Source of the DNA: a virus
Strand: one strand, 5' to 3'
Virus record (IMG/VR): IMGVR_UViG_3300027728_000026
Location: 1-41,904 of that record
DNA: 41,904 nt
Shown here: positions 7,391 to 14,925 of the stretch, piece after piece
How the letters are laid out: the number at the start of each line of letters is the position of its first letter
How positions within the stretch are numbered: position 1 is the first letter of the stretch
Program-made: the position numbers and the translations under genes
Notes under the pieces: model-generated
The model's input: the letters and a program-made list of their open reading frames with translations, nothing else
Database searches by the model: none
What the model was told of the DNA's origin: nothing

Positions 7391-8424
7391 ATTAATTTAC
7401 TAATTATCCTTATTGTACTATCACTCAAAGTATCAACCTTAACAATATCAATTCTTATTACATCCCCACTATTTAATTGGATTAAATTAACATCAGAACC
7501 ATAATAATCATTATTGATAAACACATCATATGAATCAATATTGGTTGTTTGTTCAATAGTCAAATCCGTAATATAATTAAATCGTTCTGATAATGATGTT
7601 ACACCAACTTTAAATACAGAATTTATTTCAGTTGTATCATTTGGAATATCTTTTCTTTTACCCCTACTCACACTCCTTGTATCAGTTTCAAAAACTTGAA
7701 GCGCTCTTGTAATTGCTGGGCTAACCTCAAATTCATTTTCATCAATCAAAAATCCCAACATTGTGAATTCATAACTTTGGATATAATATTTTCTTTTCTC
7801 CATATCCATCACGGATTCATCAGTAATCCCTCCCATTATAATTGGAATGTAATGTCCTTTAATAACTTGATATGCTTGTCTTGACGAAAACTTCTCAATT
7901 ACAATTTTATTGAATGAGTTTAACTCCCTCATTCTATTACAAATTATTTTTACTTGATAGGTTATATCAATTGGTACTGGTTGGGGTATTGTATATATAT
8001 CCATACCTACTCTATTCCCATCCCAAGTTGGAACTTGAGCATAAAAAAATTGTCTCCTATTTGGTATTGTATATAGTGTAGCTGGATTAGTTCCATATTT
8101 AACTTCAGGAGTTCTAACAACTGTTATAAATGGGGGTTCTGCGTTTTTATCTATATTTTGGAAATCCCAAGTCTGTGTAAATTGTGCCCAATTCTGAGTG
8201 GTCATTAATATATCAACATTTGGTACTACCTTACCATCAACAGATAATCTTAGCTCATTCTTAACAAAATCCAAAAACCCACCATCCAAATCAGCATGTA
8301 GTAATGATTTGGGTAGATATGTTCCGTCCTTATTGATTTTATCCAACAACTCTTGCCTTCTAGCCAATAAAATTTTGGATTCAGTTAATGGTAAATTCTT
8401 TTTAATCTTTTTAGGTAATGGCAT
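7387..8424 (-). CDS. Tail completion / sheath stabilizer protein (gp15-like)
   Basis: A 345-residue protein. The middle reads PVPIDITYQVKIICNRMREL, then GHYIPIIMGGITDESVMDME and a strand-rich region ending ENEFEVSPAITRALQVFE. T4 gp15 and relatives share this arrangement: a P-x-x-I-x-Y-x-L/V-x-I segment, a basic helix, then a beta-rich part. Such proteins cap the tail and join it to the neck. Its place between the neck protein gene (4 nt or less away) and the sheath gene supports the assignment. The C-terminal 90 residues are not recognisable. Confidence 0.55.
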   Translation of the reverse strand: MPLPKKIKKNLPLTESKILLARRQELLDKINKDGTYLPKSLLHADLDGGFLDFVKNELRLSVDGKVVPNVDILMTTQNWAQFTQTWDFQNIDKNAEPPFITVVRTPEVKYGTNPATLYTIPNRRQFFYAQVPTWDGNRVGMDIYTIPQPVPIDITYQVKIICNRMRELNSFNKIVIEKFSSRQAYQVIKGHYIPIIMGGITDESVMDMEKRKYYIQSYEFTMLGFLIDENEFEVSPAITRALQVFETDTRSVSRGKRKDIPNDTTEINSVFKVGVTSLSERFNYITDLTIEQTTNIDSYDVFINNDYYGSDVNLIQLNSGDVIRIDIVKVDTLSDSTIRIISKLI

Positions 8425-8426
8425 AA

Positions 8427-8927
8427 TTATAATCCTCTAAATTCATTATCTACTACAGCTGATGCTATAATAGTTCTATAATAAGGTTTATACCCCGCAT
8501 AGTTATGTTTGTTGTCAGATACAACCCTACCATCATTATTAACAATATAGTATCTGATTCTATCCTCAGTTTCGTAATAACCCAAGTAATCCCCAAATTC
8601 AATATCAACTCCCAACTCATCCAATTGTTTTTGGTATGTTGAGAATTTCATATTACCTGGTTCAAATTGATTTATCTTATTTCCAGCAATCTGTTTATTC
8701 TCTGGTGCCATAATCTGAACATAACCCTTTAATTCAATTGGGGGTAAAAATTTAATTCCATCTTTTAATGTTTCACCATATACATCGTCAGTCTTGGTTT
8801 TCATTCTATCTACACGATACAATACAACGGTGAAATTCATATCACCATACAACCATTCTTCCCCAATAGATAAGTCCAAGTTATAGTCTTCAGCTCCAAA
8901 AAACTTACCAACCCTTGTTATAGGCAT
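8427..8927 (-). CDS. Neck protein (gp14-like)
   Basis: A 166-residue protein (MPITRVGKFFGAEDYNLDLS ...). Features resembling T4-like neck proteins are VVLYRVDRMKTKTDDVYGET, a beta-rich centre (IELKGYVQIMAPEN), and ELGVDIEFGDYLGYYETEDR. gp14 helps close the head portal for tail docking. I prefer the ATG at 8927 over the upstream ATG at 8939. The promoter-like element at 8944-8951 would leave only 4 nt before the upstream ATG, but 16 nt before this one, matching other genes here. Translationally close to the gp15-like gene downstream. Confidence 0.62.
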   Translation of the reverse strand: MPITRVGKFFGAEDYNLDLSIGEEWLYGDMNFTVVLYRVDRMKTKTDDVYGETLKDGIKFLPPIELKGYVQIMAPENKQIAGNKINQFEPGNMKFSTYQKQLDELGVDIEFGDYLGYYETEDRIRYYIVNNDGRVVSDNKHNYAGYKPYYRTIIASAVVDNEFRGL

Positions 8928-8943
8928 TTTGTTTATCATATTG

Positions 8944-8951
8944 ATAAATAT
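8944..8951 (-). promoter_or_regulatory. RTATTTAT promoter-like element (ATATTTAT)
   Basis: Minus-strand AATATTTATCAATATG, 16 nt before the preferred neck-protein start. Confidence 0.5.
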
Positions 8952-8987
8952 TAAACTTTCAACTATTTTTATGTTAAAATCTTTATT

Positions 8988-10754
8988 TTGACTTTAACAG
9001 GAAAAACATCAACTCTTATTGAAACAAAAGCTCTATATATTTTAGATAATTATTTGGGTGGGAACAATTATATCCTCAAACTAAAAAATCTAAAAGAAAC
9101 CAATAAGAAATTCTATCCCACCAGATCCCAATCAGAATATATCGTAAATTATAATTCAGTTGAACCAAAGGTTGCCAAGAAATGGGTGAACATAGAACCT
9201 TATTTCGCAAAGAAGATTGCTGATGAAAAAAATATGTTGAACATCCCCACAGACGTTTGGGTTGAAAAATTATTGGTTGATAAAGAAAAATCTTATCACA
9301 TTTGGGGTAAGTTTAACACTGGTGATACGTTATCAGATATGTGGTTACCTAAAGCCGCGTTATTGAAAACACATAACACAACTGAAGTTAAAATTGATTA
9401 TTCAAAGTATAGTCATAGGACGCCCTTGGAACATCAAAAGGTCGCCATTGAGAAATTGGTTGGTAGTAAAAAATTCATATTAGCAGACGATATGGGCCTG
9501 GGAAAAACAACTGCGGCAATCATAGCCTCACTAGAAACAAATGTTAAGAAAATCTTAATAATATGTCCCGCTTCATTAAAGTTAAATTGGGAGAGGGAAA
9601 TTAGAAATTATTCCGATAGAAGTGTTTATATTTGTGAGGGAAAGAATTTCTCCACCGAGCACGATATTGTTATCATAAATTATGATATTGTTAAAAATTT
9701 CTATGATTTAAAAGATAAGGAGAACTCCCCAATTACAAAAGGTAATTTTGATTTGATTATAATGGACGAGGCACATTATGTTGCAAATCCCCAATCATTG
9801 AGAACGAAATTGATTAATAGTTTTGTTAAGAGTTCAGAATACCTTTGGTTGTTAACAGGAACTCCAATGACAAACAGACCAATCAATTATTATAACTTAT
9901 TAAACTTAATTGAAAGTCCTGTAGCTCAAAATTGGATGGCTTATGTTATTCGGTATTGTCAAGGATATCAATTCAAGGCGGGAAATAGAAAGGTGTGGAA
10001 TGTCAACGGAGCATCTAACTTGGAAGAATTAAGAGATAGGACATCAAGACAAGTGTTAAGAAGATTAAAAGAAGATGTTTTGGATTTACCTGAGAAGATT
10101 ATAACCCCAATCTATTTGAGATTAAAATCAAAGAAATATGAAGAATTGATGGGGGAATATTATGAGTGGTATAATAAAAACCCTAACGAATCAAAATCAT
10201 TAACCGTTCAATTTAATAAGTTGATGAAGGTTAGACAAGCAATTGCCGAAGGAAAAGTACCTGATACAATTGAATTTATTGAGAATGTATTGGAACAAGG
10301 CAAGAAGGTTATTGTATTCACAAACTTTACTGATACCCTACAACAAATCCACACCCACTTTGGGAAGAAATCAGTTTATTTGGATGGGACTTGTTCAAAG
10401 GCTCAAAGACAATACGCTGTTGATCAATTCCAAGATAATGAAAAGATATCTGTATTCGTTGGTAATATTCAAGCAGCAGGAGTTGGTATTACATTAACCG
10501 CAGGAGAAGCAGTTATATTCAATGACTTATCGTTTGTTCCCGCACATCACCAACAGGCTGAAGATAGAGCTTATAGATATGGGCAGAAAAATTGTGTTTC
10601 AGTTTATTACCCAATCTTTGATAATACTATTGAGGGTGTTATATATGATATGTTAATTAATAAAAAGAATATCATTGATACTGTTATGGGCGATAATATT
10701 GATAAGGCTGAATTTATAGAACAGATAATGAATAAGATTAACGTATCACATTGA
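8988..10754 (+). CDS. SNF2-type helicase / translocase
   Basis: A 588-residue protein with a full SF2 set: Walker A in DDMGLGKT (about 167-174), motif Ia region IICPASLKLNWERE, DEAH at 260-263, LLTGTPM for motif III, QAAGVGIT for motif V and QAEDRAYRYGQ for motif VI. The DRAYRYGQ ending is SNF2-type (SMARCAL1/RapA-like), so this is probably a DNA translocase or fork-remodelling enzyme analogous to T4 UvsW. The called start is TTG. An ATG at 8971 (MLKSLF) would run straight into this frame if the T4 run at 8986-8989 had one more T, so a missing base is possible. The stop overlaps the promoter of the next gene. Confidence 0.88.
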   Translation: MTLTGKTSTLIETKALYILDNYLGGNNYILKLKNLKETNKKFYPTRSQSEYIVNYNSVEPKVAKKWVNIEPYFAKKIADEKNMLNIPTDVWVEKLLVDKEKSYHIWGKFNTGDTLSDMWLPKAALLKTHNTTEVKIDYSKYSHRTPLEHQKVAIEKLVGSKKFILADDMGLGKTTAAIIASLETNVKKILIICPASLKLNWEREIRNYSDRSVYICEGKNFSTEHDIVIINYDIVKNFYDLKDKENSPITKGNFDLIIMDEAHYVANPQSLRTKLINSFVKSSEYLWLLTGTPMTNRPINYYNLLNLIESPVAQNWMAYVIRYCQGYQFKAGNRKVWNVNGASNLEELRDRTSRQVLRRLKEDVLDLPEKIITPIYLRLKSKKYEELMGEYYEWYNKNPNESKSLTVQFNKLMKVRQAIAEGKVPDTIEFIENVLEQGKKVIVFTNFTDTLQQIHTHFGKKSVYLDGTCSKAQRQYAVDQFQDNEKISVFVGNIQAAGVGITLTAGEAVIFNDLSFVPAHHQQAEDRAYRYGQKNCVSVYYPIFDNTIEGVIYDMLINKKNIIDTVMGDNIDKAEFIEQIMNKINVSH

Positions 10755-10772
10755 TATTTATAGGATATTTAT
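10754..10772 (+). promoter_or_regulatory. Tandem RTATTTAT promoter-like elements
   Basis: Two ATATTTAT copies (10754-10761 and 10765-10772) spaced 11 nt apart, 16 and 5 nt before the ATG at 10778. The first overlaps the end of the helicase gene. Confidence 0.5.
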
Positions 10773-10777
10773 ATCTT

Positions 10778-13399
10778 ATGATGATACTTGAAAACAAAAT
10801 CAATTTATTAACAGAAAAAATCAATGCTGGTGAGTTTCTATTATTGGAAATGAAAAAGATTGGGATTGAGAAATTACCTTATTCGAAATCCTCACTTAAA
10901 AGATTTATTGATGGTAAAACTATGGATGTTCATTATAACGGACATTATAAAACATATGTAAAGAAACTAAACGACGTGTTATCTAAAAAAAATTACGGTG
11001 ATTTAGAATTAGAAGATATTATTAAATCAATTAGTAAATTCCCGAAAACTGTCAGAAACAATGCGGGTGGGGCATTTAACCATGTTTTATTTTGGAAAAT
11101 GTTATCACCCCAAAAAAAAGAAATCCCATCAGAATTAAAATCAAGAATTATAAAAGATTTTGGATCAATAAATGAATTTAAAAATAAATTCAACGAAGAA
11201 TCTAAAGATAGATTCGGATCTGGATGGTGTTGGTTGGTTCTAACAAAAAATGGTAGGTTAAAAATTATGTCAACACCAAATCAAGACAATCCATTAATGA
11301 ATGTTATTGAGGGAGGTGGGTTTCCAATATTAGGTTTGGACTTATGGGAACATGCGTATTATCTAAAGTATCAAAACAAAAGAGATGAATATATTAAAAA
11401 CTTTTGGCATGTAGTTAATTGGGACTTTGTAAATGACTTGTATTTGAAAAAACAAAAATCTAAATTAATGGAATCAATTAGGATTATTAAAGAAGAAACT
11501 AGTAATGACGGATTACCTGAAAGTGAATACATCGTTAATGGAAGAATTAATCCCAAATTAACCCAAGAATTATTAAAAAAAGTATATCCAGAATGTAGTC
11601 CTAAAATAATAAAAGATTATGACTTAAATAAACGTATACCAAATGCCTGTTATGGTAAAATAGAATCAGATACTTGCAAAACTGGTTATGGTGTTATTGG
11701 TGGTAAATATGCGATGAGTCAAAGGGGTGGTTTAGGTGAATGGTCAGTTTTGAATTGGTTTGACGGTCATAAAGATATTAGTAAAAAGATTTTAGAGTTT
11801 TATGGATTTCTAAATAGTGAAAAAAGTTCGTTTAAGTCTTGGATGAATAAAATGAAAAATGCTTTATTTGCTGAAGACAGAAAATTAGTCCAACAATTAT
11901 TACCATTAATTTCTAATCCTGAAACAAAAAAAGGATCATTAGACCTTGGTATTACTAGAGAAAATACTGCGGTAGATATTTTAAATTCCTTATATAGTCA
12001 ATCAAAAATAACAAGATTTTGTGATGGAGACCTTCGTGATAAATTTAAAGGTCAAGATATGATATGGAATGAAGACAATGTTGATAAGTTCGTTCAGGTT
12101 AAACCAACACATGATTTATTTAAAGGTGATGAGAATGGACAACCAATATATGTATTCAAAAGTAAAAACAAATATGAAGTTAAGAATATTCAAATATTTG
12201 TTTTCATATATAATCGTAACAATTATATATTATTCAATAATAACGCAACCCCAACCCCAATTGAAAACGATTCTAATTTCAAATATTCATATACATTCAA
12301 AGAAGATGAGATAATGAAAAAAGATGGCAATGTTTTCTTAAAAAAATTAACTGAATCAACACGTAAAAACAGACTATTACTTGAGGGTAGTAATTTCCCA
12401 TTCTCCAAAAAAAGAATGAGGGATTTAATGTTTAATCAATACCCAAGTTGTGATGATGATAAGTCAGGTAATGGTTGTATTGGTAAAATTAATGAACCAA
12501 ATTGCGAAACAAACATTGGGATTATTGGAGGTTATTACACAGAAGAAGAATATGGTGGAAGTGGTAATTGGTCATTAATTAATCGTTGGGATGCCAATAC
12601 AAATATTCATAGTGCAATTATTAACATATATAAAAGAGAAAAAAAGAAAACAAAACGTAATTTAAATCTTGAGGATTGGATTTTAGAAAACGTATATGAC
12701 TTGTTCTCAAATGATGGAATTTACACAGAAGAACTAGTTGATATTGCTAAAGATTATTTTGATAAAGGTATTAAAAATGAATCTTTTGCCAAAAATATTA
12801 TTGAGAAAATATATGATTTAGATAAGAAAAAAGAAAATATTGACTATAAGTTATATAACTATTGTGGTGGAGCAATCAATGATACACTTTATGGTCAAGA
12901 TATTGTTTTAGAACTAGAAAACAATGAACCAATTTACTTCCAAGTAAAACCATTCAAGCCAGACGATATTGGTTATTTTGAAGACGATGATAGAGGGTTT
13001 TATTATGGGGTTAAATCATATAACCAACATAATAAATATAAAATGGATTATGTTGATATTATAATATATGTTAATACATCAACAGATGAATATGTTATGT
13101 TCAGAAATGATTATAATAAAATAATAACAACAAGTAGTACCAATTACGGTGGTCTTAAATTTATAATCAATTATTATGAAGAACCATTAAAAACAAATAT
13201 ATTATTTGAATTAAAGAAAGGAACAACATTAAGTTCAGAAAAAAAATTATTACGAAGAGACAAAGAAAAATTAGTTAAGTATTACCAAGATAGAATACAA
13301 TTCTTTCAAGATAAACTAAAAGATTTGGGAATTTCAGAAGAATTAAGTGAAGGTATTAAACAATGTAAAATTCAATTGTTGAAATTATTAACACAATAA
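10778..13399 (+). CDS. Superoxide dismutase fused to two PD-(D/E)XK-like nuclease repeats
   Basis: A 873-residue protein if started at the ATG at 10778. Residues about 30-225 are a complete Fe/Mn superoxide dismutase. H52 lies in MDVHYNGHYKTY, H102 in NNAGGAFNH, and D188 and H192 in DLWEHAYY. PNQDNPLM (Q169) favours the Mn-type or cambialistic group. Two repeats follow (about 256-481 and 536-771). Each has three spaced Cys (273/291/300 and 558/567/576), a GxIGG...G-W-S segment, then GQD...QVKP (D427/Q440/K442 and D708/Q722/K724), resembling a PD-(D/E)XK core with Gln for the acidic residue. Leu-rich segments ending in E precede both repeats (the second LLLEG). A 60-residue helical tail ends the protein. 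No known family has this layout to my knowledge. Confidence 0.8.
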   Translation: MMILENKINLLTEKINAGEFLLLEMKKIGIEKLPYSKSSLKRFIDGKTMDVHYNGHYKTYVKKLNDVLSKKNYGDLELEDIIKSISKFPKTVRNNAGGAFNHVLFWKMLSPQKKEIPSELKSRIIKDFGSINEFKNKFNEESKDRFGSGWCWLVLTKNGRLKIMSTPNQDNPLMNVIEGGGFPILGLDLWEHAYYLKYQNKRDEYIKNFWHVVNWDFVNDLYLKKQKSKLMESIRIIKEETSNDGLPESEYIVNGRINPKLTQELLKKVYPECSPKIIKDYDLNKRIPNACYGKIESDTCKTGYGVIGGKYAMSQRGGLGEWSVLNWFDGHKDISKKILEFYGFLNSEKSSFKSWMNKMKNALFAEDRKLVQQLLPLISNPETKKGSLDLGITRENTAVDILNSLYSQSKITRFCDGDLRDKFKGQDMIWNEDNVDKFVQVKPTHDLFKGDENGQPIYVFKSKNKYEVKNIQIFVFIYNRNNYILFNNNATPTPIENDSNFKYSYTFKEDEIMKKDGNVFLKKLTESTRKNRLLLEGSNFPFSKKRMRDLMFNQYPSCDDDKSGNGCIGKINEPNCETNIGIIGGYYTEEEYGGSGNWSLINRWDANTNIHSAIINIYKREKKKTKRNLNLEDWILENVYDLFSNDGIYTEELVDIAKDYFDKGIKNESFAKNIIEKIYDLDKKKENIDYKLYNYCGGAINDTLYGQDIVLELENNEPIYFQVKPFKPDDIGYFEDDDRGFYYGVKSYNQHNKYKMDYVDIIIYVNTSTDEYVMFRNDYNKIITTSSTNYGGLKFIINYYEEPLKTNILFELKKGTTLSSEKKLLRRDKEKLVKYYQDRIQFFQDKLKDLGISEELSEGIKQCKIQLLKLLTQ

Positions 13400-13403
13400 T
13401 TTG

Positions 13404-13411
13404 ATATTTAT
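13404..13411 (+). promoter_or_regulatory. RTATTTAT promoter-like element (ATATTTAT)
   Basis: GATATTTATAAATA, 12 nt before the neck protein ATG. The overlapping TATAAATA (13409-13416) also equals the T4 late promoter consensus. Confidence 0.55.
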
Positions 13412-13423
13412 AAATAAAAAACT

Positions 13424-14545
13424 ATGTCAATAATACCCGAACCAGAAAGAACACAGCTCTACACAAAATTAAGACACTCATTGGGTGCTCCACTAAGAAG
13501 TATTGAGCTGGAAGATGAACAACTAGATTCCTTATTACAATTGGCAATTGAGGATTATTCACAATACATACAAGATTGGTTAATTGAATCTCAATGGTCT
13601 TCCTTATATGGATTGAACTTGGATACCCAATCATTATCAAAAGCCTTCATAACAAAAGGTTTTGACTTTGAGAATAGATATTCTTATGCCTATTCTAAAA
13701 TTGTTGGATTACAAGCTGGTGGTGACAGTGTATTAAAGAAAGATTATATACAACTTATACCCCACCAACAGATATATGAAATACCAGCAGGTCGTGAGTT
13801 AAACGAACTTCTATGGTTTACTCCAGCAACTCTTAATAATTTATTATTTGACCCATTTTCGTTTGGTGCTATGGGTGGTGTTGGATTGGGTGGTCCTGGT
13901 GGTTTTACTCAAATGGGTAATAGTGGTTCATATTTTATGATGCCAGTATTTGATATGTTATTAAGAATGCAGGAAATTAATATCCAAAGAAGAATTATTG
14001 GTGGGGAAATGACTTATCGTGTTACCGCACTACCTGAAGGCAAAAAAGCTGTTCACTTAATGCAAACACCTGGGGGTAAATTTGACTTTGGTAATGCAAC
14101 ATTGATGAATGGTAAGGTTTGGTATTGGTATTATGAAGTTGACGGTCCAGATAGAGATGACTGTTTAAAAAAGAATCCTGATATAATAAAATTACCTTCC
14201 GATGTCCCATTTGATAAACTAAGTTGGATTGATTTAAATAACCCCGCTCAAATATGGGTTCGTAAGTGGTTCTTTGCGTCCGCCAAGGAAACATTATCAA
14301 AAGTAAGGGGTAAGTTCAGTGGTAACATTAAAACTCCTGACAGCGAGCTTACAATGGATTATCAGAGTTTAGCCACAGAAGGTAAAGATGAAAAAACAAA
14401 ATTGATTGAAGAATTAACTGGGGCTGAAGGAAGATTATCAAGACTTAGACCAGAAAAGGTAATGGAAAGAGAAGCGTTGATTGCTGAAAACCTAAATAAG
14501 GTTAAAAAATTCCAAGCAATGCCAAGACAAATATATGTAATATAA
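13424..14545 (+). CDS. Neck / head-completion protein (gp13-like)
   Basis: A 373-residue protein. The N-terminus (TKLRHSLGAPLRSIELEDEQ, LDSLLQLAIEDYSQYIQDWL) matches the helical start of T4-like gp13 neck proteins. A beta-rich middle (YIQLIPHQQIYEIPAGREL) and a Gly-rich patch (MGGVGLGGPGGFTQMG) follow, then RMQEINIQRRIIGGEMTYR and YWYYEVDGP. gp13-like proteins sit under the portal and receive the tail. The C-terminus is a charged helix. The stop codon overlaps the next gene's ATG. It is on the opposite strand from the other neck genes. Confidence 0.6.
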   Translation: MSIIPEPERTQLYTKLRHSLGAPLRSIELEDEQLDSLLQLAIEDYSQYIQDWLIESQWSSLYGLNLDTQSLSKAFITKGFDFENRYSYAYSKIVGLQAGGDSVLKKDYIQLIPHQQIYEIPAGRELNELLWFTPATLNNLLFDPFSFGAMGGVGLGGPGGFTQMGNSGSYFMMPVFDMLLRMQEINIQRRIIGGEMTYRVTALPEGKKAVHLMQTPGGKFDFGNATLMNGKVWYWYYEVDGPDRDDCLKKNPDIIKLPSDVPFDKLSWIDLNNPAQIWVRKWFFASAKETLSKVRGKFSGNIKTPDSELTMDYQSLATEGKDEKTKLIEELTGAEGRLSRLRPEKVMEREALIAENLNKVKKFQAMPRQIYVI

Positions 14546-14889
14546 TGGAACAAAAGAAAAAAATTGGTGAAATAACCAAAACATTAAAATACGGACAACA
14601 AACTCAACCAACTAAATTAAAGAAGATTGTAAATGTCCCAACCTATACCACAAATGGTGAATACCTTTTGATTATTAAAGATGTTGATAAATGTGAAATA
14701 ACTTTGGATGGTGAAACAACCGAATCAGTTAAAATAAAAGTTTTAACCAAGACAATTATATTACCAAAGAATTCTTTGATTGATGAGCAATATGAGGAAA
14801 TTGAAATTGATAATGGAGCTTGTGTTGAACTTGAATATTATATGGGGGGTTGGTACATAATATCCTCAGATGGAATGAAACTAAATTAA
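14545..14889 (+). CDS. Small beta-rich virion-like protein, function unknown
   Basis: A 114-residue protein, translationally coupled to the neck gene (its ATG shares bases with the neck stop TAATG). After a charged start it is mostly beta strands, with LLIIKDVDKCEITLDGE, and ends VELEYYMGGWYIISSDGMKL. Such G-W-Y-I-x-S-S endings are common in short phage decoration or fibre-tip proteins. I cannot name a family. The position suggests a virion protein. A strong terminator follows. Confidence 0.5.
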   Translation: MEQKKKIGEITKTLKYGQQTQPTKLKKIVNVPTYTTNGEYLLIIKDVDKCEITLDGETTESVKIKVLTKTIILPKNSLIDEQYEEIEIDNGACVELEYYMGGWYIISSDGMKLN

Positions 14890-14895
14890 ATAATT

Positions 14896-14925
14896 AACCC
14901 CACCTTTTGAGTGGGGTTTTTTTTT
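14896..14925 (+). terminator. Rho-independent terminator between convergent genes
   Basis: Stem 14896-14903 with 14911-14918 and a 7-nt loop, followed by nine Ts. The T-run overlaps the stop codon of the oppositely oriented DNA polymerase gene. Confidence 0.92.

Noticed and set aside
14022-14300. Minus-strand ORF within the neck gene
   Set aside because: Shadow frame. The plus-strand product has recognisable neck-protein features.
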